A stretch of DNA of 64,000 nt from Utricularia gibba (Eukaryota > Streptophyta > Magnoliopsida > Lamiales > Lentibulariaceae): the NCBI GenBank assembly GCA_002189035.1, contig NEEC01000002.1, positions 2,728,001 through 2,792,000 of the forward strand, written 5' to 3'. Position numbers and translations under genes: made by a program. The notes below the pieces were generated by a model. That model saw only the letters and a program-made list of their open reading frames with translations. It did no database searches and was not told the origin of the DNA. Below, one piece after another: positions 22,830 to 35,824 of the stretch. Numbering within the stretch: position 1 is the stretch's first letter; every line of letters begins with the position of its first letter.

Positions 22830-24225
22830 GTATCCCTCAGTGTTTTGTTGTATCCTTGATCTCCTGTTGTATTGTGTCGCTGCTGAGAATTTGGGGATTT
22901 AACTTTTGGGAGATTTCCCATTGAGAACAACCTAAACCTTTGCCCCATTTTCAGTGTATGGACTTCAATCCCTTGCCATTTACATGATATCTGTTATACA
23001 TGAAGGTGATTCTTTTTTCAGATGTACATAATTTTTTTATAAGTATAAAAGTAAAAAATAAAAATGGAATTTTTTTAATGAAAATAGGAATAAAAAATCT
23101 ATAAGAAATTATGATTCGTTTATTTGATTATATTAAATATAATTAGAAGTTATTAAATTGGTTTCAATTGATTATATGAAAATAGGATATTAAAATGAAT
23201 AATAATTTCAACATCTTTTAAAAGTTGAGTGGCGTTGGGCGGTGGGCACCTGGGCTCCCGTCAATTTGATGTATGCGCACCCCGGCGATCCCTACAAGTC
23301 AAGAACGGCGTCAGCAGCTGCGCACGACCGCCGCCGCCGCCACCCTTTGAAATTTCATATATCTGTTTACAGAATAAACAAACCGGTACAACACCACGTG
23401 TATTTTTTTCCCTCATTCGTCGTTCTGTTTCTTAGGTTCCCTCAATTTTTTTTTATTCATTAGGCTTGTAAAAAGTTAAAAAAAAAAGAAGAAGAAGAAA
23501 GTTATGGTACTTGGCTGATTACCTCGTTCTCGGCTCATGAAATTTGCATGGCATGCATTACATTTTTTATTTGCATATTGTGGTGTTTTAAATGTGAGTT
23601 TCGAAAAATTTTTCCAAAAACGAAATTAAGAAAAAAATGACCAAATTTGAGGGTGTATTAGAATTTTGACTAATCATCTTATCACTATATGAAAAAAGTG
23701 ATCCATCTGTAATATAAATTTTTTAAATATAGATTGTGCTGATAGTCATTTTTCTAAATGACTTTCAAATTTAGAGAAATTTAAGAATATTTGTTTCGGA
23801 AAAAAATCTGAAATGCAAAATCAGATAATACTAATTATTATAATGGTAAAATCATAAAATCGAAAAATATAATCTATTTTAATTCAATTCAATTCCAAAT
23901 AATTAACGTTGATGCCCCCACGTAGAACGCAACGTTATTTATTTATTTATTTTCGGAAAAGATCCACCATAAAATAATGATTCCCATTGATACATGAATC
24001 CGAAGCCCTGTGCGGTGTGGGCGTCATGTCCCATGATGATTGGACGGACCGGACCGGACCGAACCAAAGGTGGGGAATCCGGTCTAGGTTCTGGTGTGGA
24101 AGGGTTGGTGAGGGGGAGTCGGAGGTGCAGTTGACGAGGTCTGGTCGAGGGGAGTGAAAGAAATGGGAAATTGCTGTGATGACCCCAGCTGTTGTTCCCT
24201 GAATTTTCTTTTCTGTGTGTTGGTT
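22830..24225. other. Spacer upstream of HMGS
   Basis: The segment contains the 3' region of the RanBP1-domain gene, AT-rich sequence and a GC-richer patch at 23225-23400 with a CACGTG G-box at 23395-23400. A second GC-rich patch at 24010-24200 includes short direct copies of GGACCGGACC. ORFs in the GC-rich patches show no recognisable motif. This is the upstream region of HMGS. Confidence 0.45.
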
Positions 24226-24230
24226 TTCTT

Positions 24231-24237
24231 TATAAGG
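24231..24237 (+). promoter_or_regulatory. Probable TATA box of HMGS
   Basis: TATAAGG preceded by a pyrimidine-rich stretch lies about 160 bp upstream of the HMGS start codon, a normal plant TATA-to-ATG distance. Assigned by motif and position. Confidence 0.5.
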
Positions 24238-24394
24238 ACAGACTAGGCCCGTTACAACACACAGCTTGGGATATACTGTTGGCCTGAGTTGTCCTGCCTG
24301 GATTCTCCTCCTCCTCCTACTTCGTGCCATCCGTACTACTACGGCAACAGGGCCGGGATTTGAGCGGGGGTTGTTTTTCAACTGCACCAAGGCG

Positions 24395-27325
24395 ATGGCT
24401 AAGAATGTGGGGATTCTCGCAATGGAGATTTACTTCCCTCCCACTTGCATCCAGCAGGTGAAGCGGATTTTCTTGCTGTCTTTTGGAAACAAATGTGCGA
24501 CGTAGTGCCCGTTTAGCTAATTTTTTTGGTTCAAGAGATCACTTTTTTCTGGGTTCTTCGAAAAATTGTTTCTTCAAGGGAGGATTGGCTATGCAGAAAA
24601 TCGGATCATGAACATTGATTTTACAATGCTTCGTTGTGTTTTCTTTTTCTATTTTGCCCGTTTACGAAAGCAAATGATGGTATGGCGATGCTGTCACCGT
24701 TCCAACGAAGTGATAGGGGCCATGATTTGTACAGCGTTTCCTTTTATTTTGGAATCTTTTCTCCTTTGAATGTAATTCCGAAATAAAGATCAATGTTTCT
24801 GAAATTCCTGTGGAACGGTTTATGTGCCTCTTGCAGGAGGTGCTGGAGGCTCATGATGGAGCAAGCAAGGGAAAGTACACCATTGGGCTCGGTCAAGACT
24901 GCATGAGTTTTTGTTCTGAAGTAGAAGATGTAATTTCTATGAGGTATTCATATATCTCGGCGTCTTTACTTACAGAAAGTAAATTTGGGAATCAGAGCAT
25001 AGATTTGCTCTCCTTACTCTTTTCTTTCCTTTATGGCTCATCATTTAGTTGTCTGATTTGCAATAAATGCAAGGCAGCCCATGGTCAGACACATTATTCA
25101 GCATCTTAAGTAGTTCCACAAAATTGGTGGTTGATCAATTTGTGTAATATTTCTATAGCCTGCTTTTAGAGCAGGCTCGTTTGGAAAATTTTTCAATGAC
25201 TTATCTTGCATGGTATTTCTTTTTCATTCTATTTGGATGTTCTTCGTATTCTTATTTGCCATTTGGACTTCAGTATGACAGTTGTAACTTCACTCTTGGA
25301 GAAGTATGGTGTTGATCCGACGCAAATTGGGCGACTTGAAGTTGGAAGTGAGACTGTACTTGATAAAAGTAAATCCATAAAAACATTTCTGATGCCAATA
25401 TTCGAGGTACTCCATAGTCTAATTGTTAGTCTGTTTCCATCATGGAGTTGGAAAAAAATTTCTTTCTGTGTGGATCGGATCATCTTCAAAAGAATCTTGA
25501 ATGTGTAACTGCAACAACACATTTTCTTTTCTATTTCCTGACCATTTATTTTCGTGCGATTTTAGAAATGTGGAAACACGGACGTAGAAGGCGTTGACTC
25601 AACAAATGCCTGTTATGGTGGCACTGCGGCCCTATTTAACTGTGTCAACTGGGTTGAAAGTAGCTCATGGGATGGGCGATATGGTCTTGTTGTCTGCACA
25701 GACAGTGCGGTACTAGCTTCCACATAAACTCTGTACAACCTGAATGCTCACCAGATAAAACAGACATGGCTGTTGAAAATTCTTCTTCTGATATTACTTA
25801 TGTCCCTCTGATAGGTATATGCTGAAGGCCCAGCTAGGCCAACGGGGGGTGCTGCAGCCCTTGCCATGCTAATCGGTCCAAATGCTCCCATTACCTTTGA
25901 GAGCAAACTTAGGGGGAGTCACATGGCGCATGTCTATGATTTTTACAAGCCAGACCTCGCCAGTGAATATCCAGTAATTACTCTTTACCTCATGCAGAAT
26001 TCCTGTCACCGCAGCCACAACAATTATGCAGAATTTGCTTTCTGCTCTAGGTCGTAGATGGAAAGCTCTCTCAAACTTGTTACCTCGTGGCTCTAGATTT
26101 GTGTTACAAGAGCTTGTGTCACAAGTAAGTATTCTGTCTTCATCATGATAATGGTGCACTGTTTTCTTAATCCTCTAACTGTTGCATATGGTAGGTATGA
26201 GAAAATGGAGGGCAAGCAGTTCTCTCTCGCTGATGTTGACTATTTTGTGTTTCATTCTCCTTATAACAAGGTACAGCATGCAAAGCCAATGATGCATGAT
26301 TTTGGGTTTTTCAACTTAATACAACTTCAGAGTTCACATATATTCCTCAATTGTTGCAGCTTGTGCAGAAGAGCTTTGCAAGATTGTTTTACAACGATTT
26401 CTTGAGAAGCTCCAGGTGAAAATTTTTCCTGTCTCAAATGAATTTTGTGCTTTAAGTTTCCCGCTTTTGTCTCATCTGTTCTATCAACATATTTTCAGCC
26501 ACATTGATGAGAGTACTAAGGAGAAGTTGGCTCCATTTTCCTCTTTAAGCAACGTAGAAAGCTACCAAAGTCGTGACCTTGAGAAGGTATTCGAGTCTGG
26601 CAACTGCCCGTCTCTCCTCTGTACCTGATTGGTTTATCCAAATATAAGGACTGCATGTGATCTTCAATGTGCTTGCAGGTTTCGCAACAAGTTGCAAAGC
26701 CATTTTATGATGCCAAAGTGCAGCCTTCGACACTCATCCCGAAGCAAGTGGGAAACATGTATACTGCATCACTGTATGCTGCTTTTGCATCCCTTCTCCA
26801 TGCCAAAGCCGGCTCGTTGGTAAAGTGCTGCTCATCTTCTTCCTTTAAACAATGTATCTGAGTGTCATAATTTGCTCAGCACATGTTCTTCAGGCCGGAA
26901 AGAGGGTGGTATTGTTCTCATACGGTAGCGGTCTGAGTGCCACCATGTTTTCCCTCCATCTCAACGAGGGCCAACATCCGTTTACTCTTTCCAACATTGC
27001 GAAAGTGATGAATGTTTCCCAGAAACTGGAATCGAGACACGAGGTCCGTTCCAAGCACATCCTATAATATTTTGAATCTTCCCATGGTTGTGGGACGTGG
27101 TGTGTAAAGGATGATACTTTTGTGCAGTTCGCACCAGAGAAATTTGTCGAGACGATGAAGCTGATGGAACACAGGTATGGAAACAAGGATTTCGTCACAA
27201 GCAAGGACTGTAGTCTCCTTGCACCAGGCACGTTCTATCTGACGGAAGTGGATTCCAAGTACCGGAGGTTCTATGCCCAGAAAGCAGTTGAAGTCGAAAA
27301 TGGCTCCCTTGCTAATGGCCACTGA
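24395..27325 (+). CDS. HMGS: Hydroxymethylglutaryl-CoA synthase, 12 exons
   Basis: HMGS condenses acetyl-CoA with acetoacetyl-CoA to HMG-CoA, the second step of the cytosolic mevalonate pathway. Exons are 24395-24457, 24837-24943, 25274-25406, 25566-25709, 25815-25973, 26051-26124, 26195-26270, 26360-26415, 26499-26586, 26679-26819, 26894-27043 and 27128-27325. Phases close perfectly to 462 aa, the usual plant length. It starts [19 protein letters not shown]. The catalytic cysteine sits in [19 protein letters not shown] at residue 117, the expected position. Other conserved blocks are [35 protein letters not shown] (active-site His), [17 protein letters not shown] and [17 protein letters not shown]. 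The tail contains [15 protein letters not shown]. No frameshift or missing key residue was found. It is convergent with IRKI, with 350 bp between stops. Confidence 0.97.
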
Positions 27326-27674
27326 AGATAGAAGAGCGATGCCGAATAAACCAAATCCCAGAAGCAGCAGCAGAACTAGCTACCACCTTCGTTTTCATCT
27401 GTGATCATTATTGTTGTTATTTCCATGTGTTGGCAAATACCAAGGCACTTGGCGTAGTTTGCCTTATGAAATCCCAACTTCTGGTTCAGTTATTAACAGT
27501 TCATTGAAGAGCAAAGCCAGGAGCTTAATTTCAATGCCCAACAGCAGCATTTCCATTGATTTATGTGTTTCAACAGGCCTAGATGTTGCCAAGCGTGGCA
27601 TTACGGCAAGCCCAGGAGCAAAAGCAAAGCCAAAAGCAACAAAAGATCAGAGGATGATCGTCTTCTCTCGAACT

Positions 27675-29240
27675 TCAACTGGAGTTCATTGATTCTGGTT
27701 CTGTAGCTGGGATTCGATGTTCACATGGAGGCGTAGCAGTCAAACGTTCGTTACCACGACCGTTGCTGTTACTGCTACTGCAGACAACGCTGTTATAATA
27801 CCGACACAGAACTTTGCACTTCACCACATTGTCGTAGACATAAAATCCAGGAGTAACCATGATCCTGACCATTGAAGGTATGAGCTTTTTAGCTCGATCT
27901 CTCCCCATATCCTCCATGTAAGCGGGATCAAATCCGGCGCCTTTATCCACTCTGAAAATAGGTAAAGATGGGTGAAGCGAATTGGCCAGTAGGTGAACGA
28001 GCCAAATCGCTTTTGAAGCTCTGAAAAAGGCGTGCAAAAGTGGTTCAGGCCAAGCGCGGCTCCACCCGAGCATACCCACGATTTCGCTCATCTTTCTGTC
28101 GCAGAATTTGCTGAACTCCTCGCTGAAATTCTTCGTTCCTTTGCCTAAAACTTCTTCCCATGTTAATTCATGGAGACGGGTGAACATTGCGAAGCTCGCT
28201 TCGCAGTGATCGATGGGATTGAGAACTGGGTTTGAGGAATTCTTTTGAAATCCAGCTGATTCGAAGTCTTCGTACAGCGCTTTGTTCAGTAAAGCTTCGA
28301 GGTAGACAAGGGATCCTCTGGGATTCTTCGACAATGAGATCTTGACGTCGTAGGGTTGTAATAGAAGCGAAATCCTATCGTCCACCTTGCCACCGGCTTG
28401 TCTGAACTGCATTATCAGAGTTCTGCTGAGAATCCGAACTGATGATCTTGCTTCTGAAATCAGGATTAAGAAGTGTTGAATCACTTTTCGTGGATCCCCA
28501 ACTTTGATGCTAGCGTAATTCTCACGGGGAGGAGGTTTAAGCTGCTGATTTTGATGATTCTGCGACTCGGATTTAGCATCGAGCCCAGATTTCAAGCTGT
28601 GGCAGTAGATTTCAAGCTCGTTCAGCTTCTTCTCTAGCTTAGCCATGGATTCTTTCAGGCTTGAAGCTTCGAGAAGGGCTTCATCCCTTTTTCGTGAAGC
28701 GTGAACAAGTTTGTTGGAGAGCTCTGCAACCACGATCTTCCAATGATCCTCTCGAGAGAGAAGGGATTCGCTTTCAGATGATCTCGGGCTCTTCTTCGCC
28801 GACAATGAACCCAAAATTGACCTGAAAATCCTGTTAGGGCTACCAGACGAAAGACGGTTGTTTTCCAGAGGGACGACAGATATCTTCTCACGGTTACTTG
28901 GCCGGCATTTGCCGCACAAAACTCCGACGGGAACGCTGCGCTTTTTCGAGCAAACTTCACTCGCAATGTTTTCAGAATGCAGAGGCGTTGGTTGATGTTT
29001 GTAACCGCTCCCAGTTTCTCCGATGAATACGCTTTGAGGACTCCCTATGCGACTGCTTTTTCCCTGTGAAAACTCCTCTTCTTCGTTCCCTTCCTCAATC
29101 TGCAAACACCAAAAACCTCAAAATCCAGTCACAGAAACCGCAATCTCGATCCGGTACCCATAAAACAGAGAAAAACATACTGTAGTGATGATGTGAGCGA
29201 GGGAGCATATCGAGGAGGAGGGTAAAGAAGAAGCCGCCAT
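27675..29240 (-). CDS. IRKI: IRK-interacting protein-like, DUF641/GIL1 family, 2 exons
   Basis: The protein belongs to the plant DUF641 family that includes GIL1 (gravitropic in the light) and the IRK-interacting protein IRKI, which is known to bind a leucine-rich receptor kinase. Exon 1 (29240-29181) encodes MAASSLPSSSICSLAHIITT and exon 2 (29099-27675) the rest, 494 aa in total. After a low-complexity N-terminus comes a coiled coil around residues 150-200 (AKLEKKLNELEIYCHSLKSG). The DUF641 core then shows VIQHFLILISEARSSVRILS, YLEALLNKALYEDFES and HELTWEEVLGKGTKNFSEEF. Further blocks are FFRASKAIWLVHLLANSLHP and the C-terminal VMVTPGFYVYD-like VRIMVTPGFYVYDNVVKCK. The frame is intact. The choice between IRKI and another DUF641 paralogue is a judgement from overall resemblance. 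Confidence 0.87.
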
Positions 29241-29499
29241 GGATATCGTCTGCACCGCGAACTCCAACCGAAGATTCAATCTTTCTTCCCAAATCGACGG
29301 TTTCCCCTCACCCCACAAGCACAAAGCCTACCATTACCATCTTCCCTTCGCACTTTGCCGAATCCACAAAGCTACGCTCATCCATACACCACCCAGGTTG
29401 CAGGACCTTGCAGACATTAAATGCAAAAGGCATCGGAGGTAGACGCGCCGATTGAGCAGCGCACGGTCGATATATGCGTTTCAACACGAGCAATTTTAC

Positions 29500-30266
29500 T
29501 TCAAAAAATAGAAATAATTTTTTAATACAGTTTCAGTAATTTGTTTTTTTAAATAGTTTTGTTACCTAAAAGCATTTGTTATTTTTTAATAAATTACAGA
29601 AATTTGATTAAATTTTATTATAATGATTTCAAAAAAATAAAATCAAATAATATCGTATTTTGGGGATATAAGATAGTTTGTGAGTACGATGATACGTGTC
29701 ACTTTATGAGTGGCTGTAGTTGAGTTAAAGAATCTGTAATAATCGAATAACAATTATCATTAGTAGTAATAAAAGCTATGAAATTATAAAGAAGTAGCTT
29801 GACATTAGCAGTTGACACAATGAGCCATAGAAATGTCTAGAAGGATTGATAGTGAGTGATGGGTGAGCAGAAATATTCTAATTTTTAAATAATGGATAAT
29901 GAAAATTTTTTTATCTCATTTTTTAGATTTTTTTAATATAAGAGATATTAAATATTGATGTGGCTAATTTATATAAAAATAAAATATTTGAAAAAATATG
30001 GATTTTTTTCAGAAATTTTATTTAATCAAATTTCATTCATTATATATTTAAGATGATGTTTAAATATTATAATATTTATATTTATATTTATATTTATATA
30101 TAAATCATTGTTTAATTAACTAACATATATCTACCCAGTTATGAATGTAACTCACATATTTATTATGATAATGTGAATAGTATACACAAATGGAGTGGAA
30201 TGGGAGATTAATTGTATATCAATCACATACTCATGTTTTTATTCTCAAATATTAAACATTATATAT

Positions 30267-30340
<74 letters not shown>

Positions 30341-31900
30341 ATTACAATATATTTAAACATATTAATAACTTAACATCAAATATCATTTTATAATAATTTT
30401 GCTAGTACACATAAAACATCGAAATTATGAAATAAAATCATATCTATAAGAAATTATTAGTAAAATTTTTTTTCAAAACAATGACTCAAAAAAATCGAAA
30501 ATAAAATAAAAGATTGATTTTAAAAAAAAATATGAAAAATGGTTTTAAATATAAGATCCAACTTACTCAAAACTCTTTATATTTTTGTGTATAAACCTTA
30601 AGTACTAATCTACTTGCGTAAGTTTTAAATATGCTATTCTAAAAATATGCTATTCAATGACTCTTATAAACACTGTTTCTCATTTCGTTGCATTATATAA
30701 TCAATCACACTAAATTCATTTTATCTCATGTGATATAATTCATGTTCTTCCTACATTTCAATCTAAGACTTCTCTTTAGATGCTTGAGGTCAATTCAAGA
30801 TTCTCCCACATTTCCTTAATGTTATGTAACATCAAAGAACACACTAGTAAAGAAAACATTACGAAAAATATAATCAAATTTCAAATTAAATATTGAAAAA
30901 CATTGTAAAACAATCATAAGTGTGAGACTTGTATAAATAAGGTTTTATTGTAAATCCTTAACCAGAAGCGCCTACACGTATACGCTTAATTGTAACATGA
31001 AAATAAATATGAAAATAAGAAAAAAAAAATAAAAAAATTGTAATCCAAAGACATCTCTAGTGATTTAGAGAGTAAAGTATTTATATGAGAGTAGATTCGA
31101 ATCTTATATTGAACTTGATTTATGAATTTATATAAGATATTTTATTCAAATCTTTTATCTGAATATTTAAATATCATCTTCAAATTTTATTTTATCTATG
31201 AATTTTAGACCAAATCTTTATTTTTTAACTGAATTTTGGATTAAGATTCATGGTCTATCAAACCCTTAAATTATTATGTCTTAATTTATACTTTAATTTA
31301 TTTAAAAATATTTTAGAAATTCATAAAATATAATTTTTATAAAAAAAGATAAAATTAATATAAAATATGTAAAATCGATTTAAAATAATGAGAAATTGAA
31401 AAAAACATATTTTGTAATGATATCAAATCAATTATTAACCTCTAATATAAATAAAGATAGATCATGTTATTCATTTTTTTAATATTAAAGGGAATTTTAT
31501 GAAATATTGAAAATAGGCATCAAGGAATATAAGTGATAATATGGAAATAAAAAAAATTTACAATAAAAAGAATGAATATTATCGTTTTGTACTAAGAAAT
31601 TAGCTTGAGTATCTTTTTTATTGTTATTTAGTTTGACTTATTTAATAGTTATATTTGTGTTTTATCATGAATGAAAATTATTTTTATAATTAATTCATAG
31701 TGCTAAATATCAAGATAATTGTGTGTTAATTAATACAAATTAATCTTTTATATTCGAGCACTTAGTATTTATGAATCTTATATCCGAATCAATATCAGAT
31801 TGTGCTAGGGCCGCGGTTCTTGCTGGACCGGGACGGACAGGGCTTACAGGCTGAACCGGCCCGAGCTCACTTCTCGTTTTTTTATTCAACTATCGAAATG
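29500..31900. other. Long AT-rich spacer, no gene
   Basis: About 2.4 kb of extremely AT-rich sequence lies between the divergent IRKI and MLF-family genes. It includes an (AT)n microsatellite and a short TTTATA-type repeat near 30070-30110. No ORF above background, LTR or inverted-repeat pair was recognised. Confidence 0.6.
30273..30338. repeat. (AT)n microsatellite, about 33 units
   Basis: An uninterrupted AT dinucleotide tract of roughly 66 bp. Such tracts are length-variable between individuals and prone to assembly collapse. Confidence 0.95.
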
Positions 31901-31906
31901 ATAACT

Positions 31907-31915
31907 AAACCCTAA
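31907..31915 (+). promoter_or_regulatory. Telo-box (AAACCCTAA) upstream of the MLF-family gene
   Basis: A perfect telo-box lies in the GC-richer region where the MLF-family 5' leader begins, about 570 bp before its ATG. A probable leader intron ends at the pyrimidine-rich CAG at 32463-32465. Function is inferred from motif and position. Confidence 0.35.
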
Positions 31916-32482
31916 AAAGGATTTTTTTCCCTAAGAGGGAAATAGAAGTTTCTCGACAAGTGGGAGGGCTCAGGGATGCGAGACGGAGGTGATCCGTTTC
32001 TCTTTGATACGGAAGAAGGTTTTGTTGATGATCGATTAACAGATTAACTACGAAGAGGCTCTGTTTCGTTCAATCCCTTGCATAGAAAATCGATCTGCTC
32101 GCTTTTGAGATATTTTAATCGTTGATTTCGTCGGTAATATCAGTTTATATTGAATTTCTGAGGTAATTTCGTTTTTCGCTTCCTCAATTTTCCGTTGATT
32201 GTTCCGGCTGATATCTTGTTTTATTGATTGTTTTCATCCTTCGGATTTCCACGGTTGGTTTTGTTTTATTGATTGTTGATCTTGGATTGCGGGAAGGGAT
32301 TTTACCTTATGGTTAGCACAATCTTGATTTCTCCGACCTCTGTATTTGCACTTGATTAGAATCTCATTTGTTGGAATTTCGGGCTGGTATTTCGTTTTAA
32401 ATTAATTCTAGAACGTGTCTTTAATTACCTGGTTATTTATGCCAGTTAAATGTTTCTTCCCCCAGGATACTGGAAGTAAGCA

Positions 32483-34077
32483 ATGCAGGGAGGCAGACAT
32501 CCGTTTTTTAACTTCGGGTGTCCTTTAGGCAGTTTTGGTGGATTCCCTGGCTTTGGCGGACTCGGCGGTTTTGGTGGCTTTGAAGACCCAAGGAGTCTAA
32601 TGTCTAGCATTTTGGGTGGACATGATCCATTTGACGATCCATTTTTTGCTTCTCCTTTTGGTTCAATGTTTGGTTCAGCTTTTTCCCGTTCTTCTGGATT
32701 TGCTTTTCCAGAAATCCCTAGATTTATTGGTCATGAGCCATCTGTGCCCACCGCTTGAGGGGGCCTGTGATTGAGGAGTTGAGCTCAGATGATGAGGAGA
32801 GCAGGAAGGAGGGAGGGGATATTCCAGGGCATATTGTCCATGAGGCTCTTCCGTCTCGCTGTTCCAGGGGGCCAATAATTGAAGAGTTGAGCTCAGATGA
32901 TGAGGGCAGAAAGGAGGAGGAAGAGAAGTGCGCGAACAAGAATCCAAGAAAGCATGGCAGATCAGTGAAAGAGCCTGCTGTAGAGGGTCATAATGATGAA
33001 TCTCGTGGTATGTTGTGGTCATCATTACCTTTATGGTTGCTCTGGCTTTATTCGTTCCTTTCCGATTTTGATGTTTCCATTTTATTGCAGAGAAAAAGAA
33101 GAAGTATACCTCAAGTCTCATGAACCATGCGCATGAGTTACAATCACAGCCATTCTCGCACAGTTTTTGTTTTCAAAGTTCGACTGTTTCGTACGGTGGT
33201 GCAAATGGTGCATACTATGCTTCTTCAAGAACAAGAAGAACAGGAAGCGATGGAGTAATGCCCCTTTCGCAAATTTTAGGTTTCTCCTTGCGTTTTGTAT
33301 GTTTTTGATACTCACTTGTGTTATAGTTGATGTTTGAGGAATGCAAAGAAGCTGATTCATCCATTCGTGAAGCTACTCACAAAGTGACTAGGGGGATCCA
33401 CGACAAGGTATTGCTTCTCAATCCTCCTCCCAATACATTATTTGTATGTGACACTTTACCTTTTTATTCATGGTTCAGGGTCATTCCGTAACTCGGAAAT
33501 TGTCATCAGGCGGCCACGTGGACACAATGCAGACACTTCACAACTTGGATGGAGGTAGTTTTTTAGTCTGTTAGAGAATGTACCATGCCAATCCAGTAGG
33601 TTTTTCAAACATCTGCCGTTTCATACTTAACAGATGATCTCGTTCACTTCAATAAAGCATGGAAGGAAAATGTTGGAAAGCATCTTCCTTTATATCAAGA
33701 TCAAGGTAATAAGATCACACCCTTCTTTGGCGTGCTTTAATTTTCTTCTTCGGGGCATTATGCATGGTTGCAAACTAGGAATGAAATGCAATATTGCTTT
33801 ACCATAGGTCCCATGTTGTTAAACATGGTTTCGCTAACTCATCTCAGGCTCTTACTGCGGCCCAATTCTTGAAATTTCAGGGTCCAGAGATATTCCTAGC
33901 CAACAGCATCCTCACAGTGTTGGCTGGGCACTCCCTTCGACAGAGAGATCACATATTTCAGAATCGAGAACCACAGCACCTCCCACTCTGCACGCGAAAC
34001 GCAATGCCAATCACATAGCCAGGGCATCGGGGTCGCAAACAGGTCATGCTGCCTCTCGTTTTCAGCATCAAGGATAG
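32483..34077 (+). CDS. Myeloid leukemia factor (MLF1) family protein, 6 exons, frameshift in exon 1
   Basis: The protein belongs to the conserved MLF family, whose animal members shuttle between nucleus and cytoplasm; plant function is poorly defined. Exons are 32483-33007, 33091-33254, 33327-33407, 33479-33554, 33634-33705 and 33881-34077. The N-terminus is Gly/Phe-rich (MQGGRHPFFNFGCPLGSFGG, HDPFDDPFFASPFGSMFGS). An acidic region with GP-x-IEELSSDDE occurs twice. The MLF core follows (FQSSTVSYGGANGAYYASS, RTRRTGSDG, FEECKEADSSIREATHKV, RGIHDKGHSVTRKL, DTMQTLHNLD, FNKAWKENVGKHLP) and a tail with GWALPSTE. A TGA at 32756 interrupts exon 1 because one base is missing just upstream; one extra C in CCC at about 32747-32749 restores a 371-aa frame. 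Leader and first exon are probably separated by a 5' UTR intron. Confidence 0.85.
32732..32945 (+). repeat. Near-tandem duplication of about 108 bp inside the MLF-family exon 1
   Basis: Two diverged copies, starting at CATGAG 32732 and CATGAG 32839, each encode HE-x-x-x-P plus RGP-V/I-IEELSSDDE. The upstream halves are 107 bp apart and the downstream halves 108 bp apart. This shows directly that copy one has lost a single base. The unit was in frame when it duplicated. Confidence 0.7.
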
Positions 34078-34099
34078 CAGTCCCAGAGGCAAACGTGGC

Positions 34100-35700
34100 T
34101 GTGGAAGGCTGAGCATGAGTCCATGTGATGATCGATCTCTCTTCGCCCCCTGAAGCCTGTTGCGAGCAGTCATATCGGCTGTCTTCTATATGTAGTAGTT
34201 AGTAACTGACCGTGTCGAATGGGATCCCTGCATCTGTTGTTTGATGCGATACTGGACAGGTTTGTCCTATTGATTTCAGTACGAAAGCGCTGCATTTAGC
34301 CCGGTGTTTTGGGTTGAACCTAGGGCTCTGCTCGATATAACTTGAACCCGTAATTTTTAGGTTTTTTAATACTTTTTATAGAACGTGAAAAAAAGCGTTG
34401 GATTTAATAATTTTAGAAAAATTACAAAAAATAAAAACTAAAAATACTAAATTTAGATGGGATCAACATTATTTTAATGAATATGCTATTGAATAATTTA
34501 ACAACATATTTTCAATATTTTAGAAATAAATTCTTCATTCATGTAATCTTGAACATGTCATAAAAACAAGGATTAAATAGTAGCTACTATATTCCACTAT
34601 TATTTGCATCTTATTGCTACTTGTATGCATAAATTGTTGTTTTTGACTTCCAACCATATCTAAACATAATATTTGATATGGAATAATATTTCTTAATGAA
34701 AATTTTAATATACTATTTTTAAACCTAGTTATCGAACATACATTTAATTCAATGGCATGTATTAAAAAATCATTTTTTCAAACATACTTTTATTCAAAAA
34801 TTTTAAAAAATATTTATGTAAACAACTATAACTCAAACCCTCGAAAATGCATCATCTTATCAAAAAACCCTAAATAATTTAAATGAGAATTTAATTGTGG
34901 GCCGAGTCAGGCTCACGGGTTGAGCCGGCCGATGTCTTATTAGGAACGGAACGATTTATTGGGCTTCATCTGTTATGGGCCGATCACTCAATGCAACCCG
35001 ACGACAAACGAGGATGAACGTGTAGTGTAAGTGCAGGGATAATTTTTTTGCGGAGTTTACAGTTTTGACACCCATATGCTCTCGCATCGCCACGTGTTCT
35101 CTCTCCATCGCCACGGTGGTACTTCGCCGGTCCTCCCAGATTTTTGAATTCCAAATTTTTATTCTCCATATTGTCGTCCCGGTCGTCCTCGTGCACCCAT
35201 ACAGCTGGTGGGAAATCCTTTCCTGCATTCTTTTCTTCATCGTTCTTTTAAAACGATTCTTCGTTGTCGGGTGAAACATAGAATTGGGCCGGTTGATTGT
35301 GGTAATGCTTTAATGTGAGTGTTCGGATAGTTTGATGGCCTTCATCTGTCGTTGCTGTTTCCGTATTTTGGGCATTTGGAAAAAGTGTGATTTTATGTCT
35401 CTTGGAGCAGTTTATTGACATGAATTGTTTCAAAAGATTGAAACTTTCAATCATATGTTGATACTTGTTTTGGAGAATTGCGGTTGGAAGAGTTTCGGTT
35501 TTCTAATGGATTATAATTATCGTTCTGATGGTAGGAAATGCATCTTCAACGTTTCCAGAGGATAGCTGCTTCCCCTTATTGCTCATCCTTTACATTTTGA
35601 AGTGTTCTTGGATTGTGTCAATGAATATTTTATGTGAAGTTGCTTTCTTTTGTGTCAATGAAAATGTTTCATCTTTTAAGACATCGATTGATGAGTTAGT
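34100..35700. other. Spacer and probable IBA57 5' leader
   Basis: The left half (34330-34930) is AT-rich with no recognisable gene. The right half (about 35000-35800) is more balanced and probably contains the IBA57 promoter, 5' leader and a possible first exon with leader intron. I could not identify a mitochondrial presequence exon with confidence. Confidence 0.4.
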
Positions 35701-35824
35701 TGTGTAGATTGTATTAAATGCATCTCATAGAATCATTGTTGCTCGATGACAGGAATTACTTCTTCCATTCAGCAGGTTTTTTTTTTCATCTGTTTCAAGC
35801 AAGCGTATATATATATTTCTGGAT

